From Chrysoperla carnea (lineage: Eukaryota > Arthropoda > Insecta > Neuroptera > Chrysopidae), in NCBI RefSeq assembly GCF_905475395.1, contig NC_058339.1, positions 45,889,172 through 45,953,171 of the forward strand: a stretch of 64,000 bases of DNA, given 5' to 3'. A model generated the notes under the pieces. That model searched no databases. It was given only the letters and a program-made list of their open reading frames with translations, and was not told the DNA's origin. Below, piece by piece: positions 1 to 12,637 of this stretch. The position numbers and the translations under genes were made by a program. Within the stretch, counting starts at the first letter, position 1. The number at the start of each line of letters is the position of its first letter.

Positions 1-277
1 TTGCGAAAATCTCAAATTTGTATTCAGAAATGAATTGCTATTCCTAAACTGACATCAATCTCATCTGATCTCCAATTTTGTCAATTCAATTTTGCTTTTT
101 TCTTTTTGAACCGACAGTCAAATGGACGAAGTGGAAAAACACTTACTTTGTATAAAATTTTCGCACATATAATGTTTTCTGTATTTTCGTTTATGAAATA
201 TAAATTATATCTACATAGATATGAGTTGAATAACTGTTTTTATACACAATATAATTTCAACCAAAATTTTTTTGTAG

Positions 278-634
278 GTGCCTAACAATCAAATTCAACT
301 TCCTGTTCAAATTCAAGTGCCCCAACATCACTTACAAATTGGCAATTCAGCTGGTGACGGTGATGTGAATGGTGATGATTCAACTGATCAACAAATTAGT
401 ACAGTTGTGTTACCATCAGCAGCGGAAACAACACAAATTCAAGTCCCTGTCCAAATACAAGTTCCACAACATCATCTAGTAAATAATATCAAACGTGAAA
501 TAAATTTAAATGGCGGTGATAATAATTCAACAAATGACCAACAAATTAGCACTGTTGTATTACCAACAGCTGCTGAAACAGGTGCAATGGCTATATTACA
601 TCAAGCAACGACAAATACTCAACAGCAACACTGA
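278..634 (+). CDS. 3'-terminal coding exon of an unidentified Gln/Asn-rich protein (5' part outside window)
   Basis: A T-rich tract ending in AG at 276-277 is a good splice acceptor. From 278 the frame runs open for 118 codons (first codon GTG, here an internal Val) to TGA at 632-634. The product is low-complexity and hydrophilic and contains an internal duplication of about 50 residues. Each unit carries a VPVQIQVPQHH-like stretch, an acidic/Asn-rich spacer and QQISTVVLP(S/T)AAET. The tail is Gln/Thr rich. Such Gln/Val-Pro repeats are common C-terminal to zinc fingers in insect transcription factors, so it may end a C2H2 factor, but no finger is in the window and I cannot name it. The exon must join in phase 0; a phase-1 join meets a stop at the third codon. 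It is not the 3' end of the zinc-finger gene at 12638, which lies downstream on the same strand. I am fairly sure it is coding and unsure of identity. Confidence 0.7.
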   Translation: MPNNQIQLPVQIQVPQHHLQIGNSAGDGDVNGDDSTDQQISTVVLPSAAETTQIQVPVQIQVPQHHLVNNIKREINLNGGDNNSTNDQQISTVVLPTAAETGAMAILHQATTNTQQQH

Positions 635-3600
635 TCTATACTGTTTATTGCGATTATCATCCATATCGCTCTCACTAACTCAATTCTTATACTGTTGAGA
701 TTGTCTTACTTGAGACGTCAAAATATCATGTGCCCTGATAAATGGAAAATGTGTGTTTTGTACATAAAAGGACAAAGACAACAAGAGTTTATCAAAAAAT
801 TTCTTTAGAGATTATTAAAAAATAGGATTTTGGATTTATTTTTTGTGTGTATTATAATTTTGAACAAAATACGGAAGCGGTGTTGTTTAGCTTTTTAAAA
901 TCAACAATAGGCAATTTTAACGACGCAACAATCGAGCTAGTGTATTGAGCTTAGTTTTTTTTCTTTTTTTGTAAAGCATTGTTTGTTGTATAATTTTACT
1001 ATCAATTTTTGATTTATGAACCTTTTTTTATCATTTAATAATTTAACAAAGAAAGATTTATTTGTTTTTAATGGAAATGTAATTATCCTCACACTATGCG
1101 ATTTATAACAAATGTATTTTAGTTTTTCTAATACTAATTGAAAAAAATGTGTTTTAGCAAAAATGATTTTAAGTTTTTTTAAAGCAATTATAAATTTATT
1201 CAAAAACTTAAATCACAAGACTGTGATACGTGTAACATAGCGGTGTGAAATTTATAGCTCACCAAAGTAAAGATGACAATATTCTTTTCTGTGGAATGTA
1301 CATATTTTTACACCAGGCACACAGTCTAGTGATTAAAGTCTATAAGTTAACCGTATACGTGTTTCATTTTGAATGATTATATTATCAATGACATCTGAAA
1401 CTTTCATCAATTATTGTTTGATAGTAAGATCAACCTCGCTCCGTGGGCGCCTAAGAAACAGATAAACAATTTTGGCTATTATCGACATTCGTAAGTAAAT
1501 GATTAATGGCGAAGGACTGAAAACTAACCTTTAACAAGCAGCTTATCAATTAAAACCCTTAACTAATATCGTAAATTTTTCGTAAATGTAAAATATATCA
1601 TAGGGCAGATTTGATCTCAATCAAGACTCATTTTATCACTTTCTTCTATCATGGTGAATAATTATCATTATTGTGTATAACTTTTTCTACGATAAATAAG
1701 TAAATTCTTTTTGGATTTTTATCTTTCATGATAAACTTAGTTTTTCACAAAATATTTACTACCCATTACAGGTTAATTATGATAAAAATATGCAAGTATA
1801 TTTGTGTAGTTATTGATTAAAACACGCGAGTTAATGATTCGAAACACCCTCCATGAGATTATTTGATGTTTAGGAATCGTGATGCCCTTACGATAGTAAA
1901 TGAAACACTTACGATAATCTTAATGAAACTAGAAACAAAGTCGATTAACGGAAAAATTAAATTTTTAAAATCATTTATGGAATAATTATATTCAATTCCA
2001 CTAAAAATATTTGAAAAAAAAAAAAAAGATTTTAAATTGTTAAATAAAAACACACTTCCCCAAGTAAAAAATATTTGGAAAAAAAACGTAAAAATCTATA
2101 AATTTTGTATAAAAATGATATATCGCTTTTGCAAAAATTATTTTTATGCGTTTTTACGAATAAAAATGATAATTTTGTTATTAAATATTTTTTCATGCTA
2201 AGAAACTGTAAATTAAAAAAAAAATTAAATAATTTTATTATATTGCAAATGATAAAAAAAATTTTATATAGAAGCATACTGTGAGAACTAATTTTTGTCA
2301 TATTTATTAAGTACTTAAAAGCTGAGTAATTTGAAGAAAAAAAGAAAAACAGTTCCCGTCATTTTAATTTTACACTGTATTTTGTATTAACTGTATTTTA
2401 AATATGTAAATAATATACATAATATACGAATCAGATTTAAATTCGGAATTTGTACTCTACAGGTGTCGGGCATTTGAATGATATATGATACTTTTCATAT
2501 TTAAACAAATTTAAAATAATTTTGATTTCATGATTTAAATGGCTAAAAAGTTTTTTATCCAATAATTTTACAAAACATTAATTGATGTAATTAATAGATA
2601 CCGAAAATCGAATTTGTAGATAATCGAATCGTAAACTTATGCACAACATATTAGCTACGAAAAATTAATAATTTCAAAAGAGAACTGAATGGTATTATTG
2701 TTTTTTATGGTCAAAGCCTGTGAGTTTTTAATTAATGGCCCGAAAAAATCCAATAATAACTCGTTTTCTAATAATTTGAATTCCAATTATTTAGTGTTTA
2801 TACCATACAATAAAAATTATACGTATAGTTTAATCTACAAAATATTAGTAGTTTAAATACTCGGAAAATTGGAAATTGTCGAGCATTGGGGCCATTAAAA
2901 CTTTTGACGACTTGTCTTTTTCAAATAAAAATTTTTAATTTGTCTACAGAAGGTACTTCCATGTATTATAACAATGGATAGAAAGAGTGGGGAATTGTGT
3001 TAGATAGCGATTTAAAGTCCATTTGTTATAAATCCATGATCATGTACTAATGTATATCTATTTAAAATGGTTAATGAAAGAAAGAATACTCCGCAATGAA
3101 AATTATCATCAGTCAATCCATGAATCTATTTTTTAAATTTAATTATTAATTGTTGAGCTTTTAACCAAACAAAACACTCGAAAGCGTTTTTAAATTTGTT
3201 ATACGTATATCAAACTTATTAAGTTGTTTGCAAAAGTTTAACGTAAATTTTAATTTTAGGGGACTAAAAAAATATTCTAAAAAAAGTATATAAATTGTAT
3301 ATTATATATATATAAATATATTATTTTGATATTAAAAACTTAAATATTTAAACATATTTGCAAATTATTAATAGTTTTTGCATAAAAATCTTTTGTGAAT
3401 ATATTCAATTTTAATTTTTAAGCGATTCATAGACAGTCAATGTTTAGTTTGAATACGAAAAGAAAGTCAAATTATGTTACGAAAATGTTTACACTATTTT
3501 AAAATCATTTCCTTCGCTATTAGGAATAAAACAATGGAAAAGTCAAGACTGTTCCAATATCAACATTTTTGACTTATTCTTTATCCCAGACGATGAAGAT

Positions 3601-6600
3601 TTATGATAAAGTGACGAATAATTGTATAAATATTAATTGTAATATCTATAAACATGTTGATAGATAACATATACATGTTTATAGAAAGCCTACGAATAGA
3701 ATGACTAAAGAACCAGTTTAATGGTAGCAGTCAAAAAATAGCTAACTAACATGCGATTGTATACGTTGAAGTGACGCATTGTAGATTTATAAATAAGGTA
3801 ACCAAAAATATACAGTTATTATGATAGTAGGTTTATTTAAAATTAAGCCCTCACAGATTGTTGAATGTAAAGGCCAATACTTATACACTCGCAGGTTTTC
3901 TGTAGACAATGTCTGGAAGTTATTGCGTATCTCCACAACTTATATTGGTGTATACCATTGTTGAAAATATATTAAACTTCAACATTTCCAATCAATTATG
4001 GTGGAGTTAAGTTCGATCGAAATGAAAAAATGTTAAAGAAGGGATAGATAAAGCATCGCTGACAGAAATACAACAAGAATTGACAAAAATATTCCAAAAG
4101 AGAGGTGGATAAAAAGTCAAATTGGCGAGTCAAATGCCAATTTTTTGACATAGCGAAGTTTGGTTCTTAATATAAAATGTTGTCGTTAAATCTTACGATA
4201 AGCATTATATATTGTGTTTGACAATCAGTAGTGAAAAACCGAATTTTATTTTCGAAATGTGTACAGTTTACCCTAAAAAATTCTAACAATATTTCATGTT
4301 TATATAGGTTTCGATACACACTCGAAACAACCCGCTAAAAATTATATTCGAATATATACGCAAAATTTGATACAATATAAATAAACATGTTTTATCATTG
4401 ACAGCAAAAAATCTTATTAACTTGAATTGTCAACTATCATTGCTGGAGTGCTTGACCTAAGGTAGATAGGGTTGTCAGCGATGTTGCATTTGCTCCTACT
4501 AATTTAACTGAATGATAACACTGAAAGTACAGTTAAATTGTTAAACACTTAAGAATGAATTGTTAAACTATGAATGTTTTGAAAATTCTGGTGTTATTTA
4601 ATAGGTATATAACTAGGACAAAATTTGAAGGTCTATGATGCGCTTTAATATAATTTTATCTCAAACAAATATAAAAAATTTTACTGAATTTATTAATGAT
4701 GGAATTCTTAATTGATTCAAATAAAGATCAATTGTTCAAATTTCACTTGTGTTCCTAAACACTTGTGTGTGATTTTGTAATGGTCTCACTATATGATGTC
4801 ATCAATTTTCATCTACCACAATTCAAATTGACGTCATAATATTCGAATACCATCATACAAACATGTATTTAAAGAACACAAGCTGGTATTCCATCTGATA
4901 TAATTTTTCGGCTTTGATATTTATTTGATGAAGCACAGCAAAAAATAAAAACATAAATAAAAAAAATAAATTGCTTACATTTTTTTAGAATTAATTTTTT
5001 TGGTTTTTGTTTTTTTTGCTAATACAAGGTGTATTTATTATTACTTTATTTCTTACCGAATTAAATATGAATGACAATATTATTTTTAATTTTATATACA
5101 TAGTATATTCTTATTTAATAAAAAAAGTATATATATATATATATATTATGATGGAATTAAAAGAAAGGATTGTGTTTTTTTAAAACTTATAATAATGTTT
5201 TTTAAAAAAAAATAATTAAAATTTTGTATACATCATTTTAGTGTACAGTATATAAAAGTTTTTTTAAAATTGTAAATTGATGTTTATTTCTTTTTTATTT
5301 TATATTTATTTTTTTTTATGCAATTCCATTTGCAATGTGATTCAAAATAATACTAGAAATATGTTCCAATGTACATCGTGAAATCGTGAAGTACAATATT
5401 CCGAAATATATGAAAATAAGACATTCGGAACGAATGACACAGTTGATTAACGGCGTGGCTTGTAGTTGTTTTGTCAACTACTATTGGTAATAAAACGGTT
5501 AAAGAACTTATCATACGTCACTGTCAACTGTTGATGAAGGTTTTATTTTAAACAAAAAATGGGTCATACATTTACATATTTCAACACGATGTGCACTTAA
5601 TTTGGATTATATACTGGTTGACACATTTTACAACACTTTTGTGTGTGCCAGCCGAATGATTGGCTTTAAAGACAAAATTTCCGGAATCATTAAGGCGTTG
5701 AATAAGTTAAAGTGCAATCCATCGGAATTTGATAAATCATTGAATAGTTCTTTAAATCGATATTATATCAAAATCGATATTTTGGTTTTGGAATGGCGGT
5801 ATTAAAGACATTCAAAAACATACATAAACCATGTTTTCGGAGAACTTGGTTAATATTTTTTAAATCATTCGGCTAAAACTGCTTTGAAATAAAATAGAAT
5901 AAAAACTTTTTAAAACTACTCTTTTATCAAAATACGGCAAAAAAAGAAGTTTAATTATTATTTCTTAAAATCATTTTATTAAAATCTTTAAAAAATGTAT
6001 ATTAGAAAATATTGGCTTTATTGATTGATAATTGTTTGAAAAACTGACTAGTGTATATTGGAACATGCTTCTAGGTTATCCGAAGCGATTACCAGATTTA
6101 ACGGGCAACCATGAAAGCTTTTTAGTGAATTGAAAAGTATAATAATTTTTTTTATCGAATGAATAGGTCTAGAGCCAAGGTACATTTTGGTAACATATTT
6201 TAACAAGACCATTTGAGAGTACGAAAATAAACATAACCGTAACTTGATTGGGGTTAAATGATTTTTGCATTTGGTATTCAAATATCTTTTTATTTGAATA
6301 TTACCTTAATGAATATTAATTAATTTCCAACTTAAAGCGCAATTAAAACATTTCCGTCCTCTCTAAAAGAGATGTCCCCGATCGTAAGAATTTTTGTAGA
6401 ATAAAAAGTTGTTATTCACTACCTCGTCGAAATATTTTCAAATTTTTTTCCTTATTCGCATAAATTACTAAAATGTGCCCTGCCCCTAAACCTACGAATA
6501 GGGTAGATATTTTTATTTGTTTTATTCCAATGTTGACATCACTTTTTTTTTAAGTTTTGCATGAATTAATCTAATTGAACTATTTAAAAAATAGTAAGCA

Positions 6601-7380
6601 ATTAAAAATTCTTAATTATGTCGACTTTTTAAATTTAATAGAAAAAAATTAATTGTTTTAAGTTTGAATTTGAAATAAACCAAACTATTTACAGCTAATT
6701 TGTGTAAAGTATTTTCGTGATAAAAAATTTGATTAGCTGTTTAATCCTATTTTGAATGATATTTCTAGATATATTATTCATTCTCTCTAACAATTTTCTG
6801 TTTAAGTATAATTAATTTATATTTTATTTACTTTATTCGAAGATTACTATTTTAGAATCACACAAAATTTTCTTGAAGTAAATAAAATATGAAATAATAT
6901 TTCTTTTTTTATTGTTGTCAATATAAATACTTGCGTTGAGTTTTAATTGTTAAGATTATTACATATTATTTTATATATGGATTAAAAATCTTTAATTAAG
7001 TGATTAAATTATTTAAAAAAATACATTTTTGGTTTGGTGAAACTTAATTATTAGAATTTTTTAAATATTATTTAATTTTTCATTTATCATTATTAATAAA
7101 ATTTATAAATATATACAATATAGAAATCAAATCACATTTAAGAGTTTTTAAGACGGAGGATTTTTTTCAAGTTTTATTAGTAAATACATATATTGAAGTA
7201 ACGAACAACCCGAAATTATTTATAATTTTGATAGACCTCTTAAAAATACTGAAAAGTTGTTCAGAAATGGAATATTTTATTAAAACTTATATTTTATTCT
7301 TTGGAAAACAAAAACATTTATCATTTTAGTTAAACAATAAAAATAAATAAATAAAATCTACCGTTTTCTTTAAAACCACA
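635..7380. other. Gene-free AT-rich stretch (3' UTR and intergenic)
   Basis: Stop-dense in all frames. The longest open frames are under 90 codons, have AT-driven composition (Phe, Ile, Lys, Asn), and resemble nothing I know. The first few hundred bases are probably the 3' UTR of the upstream gene. Homopolymer A/T runs and a TA microsatellite occur. I see no tRNA, rRNA or splice-bounded exon. Confidence 0.6.
5128..5146. repeat. (TA)n microsatellite
   Basis: An uninterrupted alternating TA run of about 9.5 units within very AT-rich DNA. Confidence 0.8.
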
Positions 7381-7542
7381 AGTATAGACGACTGGTCTGG
7401 TAGACCACGCTCGAAGTTTTAACAGTCAAAACTAACTGGAATCGCACGCGCCAACGTGCGAGATCTCTCTCCCGAGGTAGAGAGAATCACTGGAGACAAC
7501 GTCTTCGCTAACATATGTAACTAGATTTTTGGAACTCTCAAA
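7381..7542 (+). promoter_or_regulatory. Putative promoter / 5' leader with two tandem hairpins
   Basis: This block is visibly richer in G+C than the several kilobases on either side. It ends in a CAAA-ATG start context at 7543 followed 27 bases later by a splice donor. It contains two adjacent short inverted repeats near 7442-7488: GCACG...CGTGC, and a TCTCTC...GAGAGA pair, which would form stem-loops in a transcript. This is the expected look of a transcription start region and leader exon for the small split ORF and probably for the zinc-finger gene. The actual start site cannot be read from sequence. Confidence 0.4.
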
Positions 7543-10500
7543 ATGTCTGCCAGATCACACGCCGATAAGGTATCTGTCTTAGAATTATTTCGAAATTGCG
7601 TCAATTTATATAACTCTTCATTACTATTTTATATTGAAATAAATTCAATTATTTGTAAAAATAAATTGACTTTGAGTTGAAAATTAAGCCACATATAAGA
7701 TCTCGAATCAAAATTAAAGAAAAAAATTTTATAGTTACCAATTACGTGTGCTTCGAATGTGACCGTTTTAGTCCATGTTAAGAGTTTTTTTTTATAAAAA
7801 TACATTGAAAATAAAACAAAATACTATTAATGAGTAGAAGGAAATTAATGAAAAATCCATATCGTCTTAAATTTTCTTAAATTTTAAAATAGCAAAATGT
7901 AATATTGTAAGAAAATATGAAGAAAAAAACTGAAATATCAGTTTAAAAAAATATGATTATCAATTTTGATTTGAAGTTTATTTTTTATATAATTAAATAT
8001 ATACATACATAATATACGTACTAAGTTTAAGGTTTGTATATCTGAGAGCTACCATTAGATCCGGAGTTAAAATTTAATAATAACTCATTCATGTTTAGTT
8101 TTAATTATTTCAAGAAAATAATTCATAAGAAGAAGTTTGCTAATCCATATTTCTTGTTCAATTAAATAAAACACTAAAATAAGTTTTTCAAATGAATAAA
8201 ATTTTACCTTAATCGTTTTCTGGATTGTCGTATCAAGAATAAAGCAGATAATTTTTAATGACAATCATATTTACATTCAACTTGCTTTTATATAGGATGA
8301 ATAAATAATAAAAGCTACAAAAAAATAATAATAATTTTTCATTTTCGAAATGTAGAAAAGTGAAGAAACATCAAGTAGTTTTAATTAGAAAAACTAATAT
8401 TTAAATTATAACAATTGTTGAAAATATTTAACCAAAATTACAATTTACTTGCAAAAAGTCTGAATACAAACTATTTTATAAACTCTCTTTAAATTCAATG
8501 AAAGGAATATCACATTAAATTTTTGTGCACTAATCTACATCTTGTATAATGAAGGTTATAAGTATTACAAACAGTATTTCATTTTCTTGCCATTTTCTCT
8601 AAATGGAATAAAAATTTTATTTTAAAAGTTATTTTGAATTTGACAACAGATTTTTGAGTTTTTAAAAGCTAAAATGAATGATTTATTATTATATTCAGTG
8701 GCTACTAGAAGAAAAATGAAAACATGTATCCCTAAAAGAGTTTTTCTTTTTTATCTAAAAGCTAGCAACAGCATTTTCTTACATATTTTGCACATTTTGA
8801 ATTTTTTTTTCATATTTATTCTTTTTTTTCTATTAATTTTTCATTATTGATTAAAAAAATAACCAATAAAAGTTTTAGTTGTAGATAATGACAGCAAATT
8901 AATAAGCATTCATGTATTTAAAGTATATATAAATATTTGAACACGATATTTTTCAAAATAAAGTACAAGAGGTATATATTTTCATATGTCGTGTTTGTCA
9001 TCAAATTTCCCAATTTTTTTATTTTCACAGTTTTGAAAAAAGTGGTAATTTTTTAACCTTCAATGGAAAACAGAGTTATTATAAGTTTGTAACCAGATTC
9101 GAGCCCTGTTTACTTAAAAAATTTGATCTTATGTCGACCTCCACGTTGCTTACTTTACTTGTATACGGACTTCAAAAGTTTTCTTTGCCTAAGAAATATT
9201 CGATTCAACATATGAACAACGTAAGATATTACCGCTAAGACTTCCATAATTGGTTCTATAATCCTGCGGTTCCACTATGGAGATTTTTTGTTTTTAATAT
9301 GATAACACTTAAAATGATTGGTTATCGTCGAGATTGACAATTGTTATTTGTAATTCAAATTTAAACATGCCAAATCTATAGTATTTAAGAAGATAATTGA
9401 ATGCAATATTTTTTTAAAATTTTTTTTATTAAATAAACGAGTACAAGGAAAGCAACATAATGATGTATAGAATATATTTTTCAAAAGAAGAAGTTCTAGG
9501 TAATTGTGATCAAAAACGTTTTTTTATCAATATTAATTTTGAAAAATTACTCCTCCTAAGATGTTGTTAATAAGACCGTTTTTTTATAAATATTAGTTTT
9601 TATAAAAAAACGTTTTAGTTTTATTAGTAAGATCGGAACATATAGCATTCCGACTTCCCCGATACAAAGAACAATCGGTTACAGCTATTTATTTTTACCG
9701 TGACTTAAATAAAATATATGAATGGCCAATATAAAAAATACACTCTAAATTTTTATTATTTTTAATTATCACTTTAGGTGAATAATTCTCACTACACGGA
9801 CAGAAAAGTGAAGTATGCAAAATATGAACGTTTAAAACTCTTAATTAAACAAAGAGGAAGATAATTTAAAAGGGACGTCATTGTTGAGTATCGCCATAGA
9901 GATTACACGTAAAACTCTTTTTTGTAAGAAAGAGATGGGCAACAATCTTTGAATGCTCATAGCTTTTTCGTTTTTTAATTAATTTTAATTCAACATTTAA
10001 ATTTTGTTATGGTATCAAGTCTACTTTTACATTTTTGGGGGTAATGGTACATATATACTAATTATATATTGGAACAACTCAAAATAATGAGTTAAATTAC
10101 CATCTTCTCCGATTTTCAACTTACCTGCTCCTAAAATTAGATTTCACAATGATATTTCGAGAATATTAAAAAGAAGCTATTCAAATTGTTTATCAATCAG
10201 TATAATAAGCAATACATAGCACATAATTGTAATATGTATTGCGTATAAACTGATTCTTGTAAAGAAACTTTTTTCCAAATTTTGAAACTTCGAATAACTC
10301 GAAAATTTATCAATTAGTTGAGTTATGCCAATGATAAATTCTCTTCAGTATCTCATAAACTAACGATTGACGCTTATTATGGTAATGTAGATGATCGTTT
10401 TGTAGAGATTTATGGTCTATGAGTAACTCTCAACAGTTTTCACATATTACGAAATTAATTTTAATACAGCAAAAACAGATTTCTTGTATTCTTTTTTTGG

Positions 10501-12283
10501 ACATTAACAATAAAATGAATGACTAAATCAATGTTTGATCATACAAACAAATTTCTTTTTTACTCTCAATTTTCGTCCGATTTTTTAAAAAATACGAAAT
10601 TGTGACCGACCGTAGTATTCAAGCTAAAACTTCGGTCGGAATTTTGTTTATAAAATATGGTGCTCTAGTACCAGCTTAAGAACCATTTAAATTATTTCTA
10701 TTTCAAAATTTGGTTTTTAACATATAATACCAAAGACTTTATGATTTTCCGGAAAAGAAAACAAATTGCCAAGATAATTACTTTTAATTGTTAAATTTTA
10801 ATCATTTTACTATGTATATTAAATTACAATTTTCCAAAATATTTTGATATTCTAGAAATATAAAGTTTAAGGGTAAATTCAAATGAATTAATAAATAATT
10901 ATTTTATCATCAAGGTTGTTATATTGGCGTTGTAATTTAAATACATAATATTTGGTAAATGCGCACCCCTACCCCTAGATGTCCAATAAGTTGCAATCAA
11001 ACCACTTTAGTTTTAATACACGCAGATCTGACAATTTTATAATAAAAAATATATATAGTGTGTTTTATTAAAATAAATTATTCAAATTTTTTAAAATGGT
11101 AAGTATTTTATTAATTTTATTTTATATTATTTAAAGTTTTTTAATATATTGTTAAAACATTTTTTTATGCAATATACATACATACATGTATGTATATGTG
11201 TCATACATTTATATTGAATGTAGTGGATTAATTTAAGGGTGGTGTGAAAATTATCTAGGAAAAAGAGTATAAATAATTTTTTTTTTCAATAGATATAATA
11301 AATGAAAATTTATTACAAATGAAGCATTATGAATTTATATAAAATAATATTCAGAATAATTATTGATCTTTTAATTTCTGTTTGCAAATGACCTCGGGAT
11401 TTTAACCCCTAGCTAATTAAAGGCATCCCTTCACCTCAAATGTCACCCTTTCTATTTAATGTGATAATGCTTCATTGATATTATAAATTAATAATATATT
11501 TTTAGCATTGAACATTTTGTTCAAATTATAAATTTTACAAGTAAGATTATTTAAAAAATAGTAAAATACTATAATTAAATTTTTTTTTACTAAAATTTTT
11601 CAAAATTTAAATCATTTGAAAGTTGAAAAAATATTTTTTTTTAAATTAGAAATTTTAAAATAATTGGAATGTATTTAGGTTTATTTATAAAGTAAATATA
11701 TTTTGTAGTGTTTGAAATTTAAATATTTGAAATTATCGAAAATTCGCTACTCCTGTGAAAAACTAAAGCATTTTGTGGTTAAATAAGAAAATGTTTCACA
11801 ATTTTTTCAAGATTATAAATTCTTGATACTTATTGTTGGAATGATAAAATTTTATTAAAAAATGTTTGTTGGTAATTCAAAGTCGTTATACGTACACTTC
11901 CGTTATACAATTATAACGTTTAAGCTATTATTTTCGCAAAGAGTACCGGTAATCAAAGTGATTTTCAGAATTTTTAGAATCGTACGAGATCTTTATTACA
12001 GTTCAATCAAAATGAGGTTTTGATTTTTATATTTATTCTTATTATGTCCGTATGCAATTACTATAAGATACCCTATTCTCTATATCAGTTGCGGTTGCCA
12101 ACATTGATCCTCGTTTTCAATTTACCTTAATAAATGATTTTTTAGAACCAGCAGTGTTCTGTGTGTGGCGCTAAATTGCCGAACTGTCGAAAACTTGACC
12201 CCAAGTACGCACAATATATGAAAAATGCTCATTACAGATTTCATGGAGTAAAGTTGACGCCAATACATACACATTATAATTGA
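7543..12283 (+). CDS. Candidate 54-aa protein from two exons (7543-7569, 12146-12283), upstream of the zinc-finger gene
   Basis: Exon 1 reads MSARSHADK from an ATG in CAAA-ATG context and ends in AAG before GTATCT. Exon 2 follows a T-rich acceptor (AG at 12144-12145), joins in phase 0 and runs 45 codons to TGA at 12281-12283. It holds CSVCG, a third Cys, and later HYRFH, giving C-x2-C-x21-H-x3-H: a zinc-finger-like ligand set with an unusually long spacer. The second exon is less AT-biased than its surroundings. The frame has no signal peptide or membrane segment, and I do not recognise the protein. It may be an independent small gene, an upstream ORF in the leader of the zinc-finger gene (next exon acceptor at 12571), or an alternative N-terminus. 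A possible donor inside exon 2 (GGA before GTAAAG, near 12247) would give a different short tail. The 4.6-kb intron holds only AT-rich DNA and hairpins. Confidence 0.42.
9578..9611. repeat. Perfect 13-bp stem hairpin
   Basis: GTTTTTTTATAAA at 9578-9590 is exactly complementary to 9599-9611, with an 8-base loop. It sits in the long intron between 7569 and 12146. A partly similar sequence about 60 bases upstream suggests a small repeat remnant. Confidence 0.5.
10195..10255. other. 61-base hairpin with miRNA-precursor-like geometry (candidate only)
   Basis: AATCAGT pairs with ACTGATT at the base. After a small mismatched internal loop, GCAATACATA pairs with TATGTATTGC, leaving a 14-base loop. 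The overall stem is about 22-24 nt, the size expected for a pre-miRNA. It lies inside a candidate intron on the + strand. I do not recognise a known seed. Palindromes of this size are frequent in this AT-rich window, so it is only a candidate. Confidence 0.25.
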
Positions 12284-12349
12284 TAAATAAGAACATTGCA
12301 TGTATTAACTATTGATGCAGTCGGTTGTTATTTGTATTGCAATAAAAGC

Positions 12350-12518
12350 GGTTTTCCACTAAACGGGCAAACAAAAAAAAAACAGAAACTCGTGTCGACA
12401 AAAACTAAACTGCAACTTTTTGAAGACTGACAATGTAATGACCATTACAGTTTCAGTTTTATTTCAATTTTGTTTTTGTTTTTCAACAAAAAGTCAACTG
12501 TCCGTTTAGTGGAAAACC
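12350..12518. mobile_element. MITE-like element with about 17-bp terminal inverted repeats
   Basis: The 169-base unit begins GGTTTTCCACTAAACGG and ends with the exact reverse complement. Subterminal A-rich/T-rich arms also pair partly. It contains no ORF, so it looks like a non-autonomous DNA transposon. A target-site duplication is not clear. It lies between the 12146-12283 exon and the leader exon starting at 12572, so it may be transcribed in the zinc-finger pre-mRNA. Confidence 0.65.
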
Positions 12519-12637
12519 TAAAATTAGAATGTTAGCAAGTTTTTGACATATTTCTTTCTTTTTAATTACAGGAATGCAAAAGTGATTAGTTTCCAATACA
12601 ATTTTTTTAAATAATCAACAAAATTGAACATTTCAAT

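Noticed and set aside
5602-5805. 67-codon + ORF
   Set aside because: Starts on a non-ATG codon, no splice sites or promoter, no recognisable domain; consistent with chance.
9080-9110. Box-B-like GATTCGAGCCCTG suggesting a tRNA or SINE
   Set aside because: No matching A box, cloverleaf or tail could be found around it.
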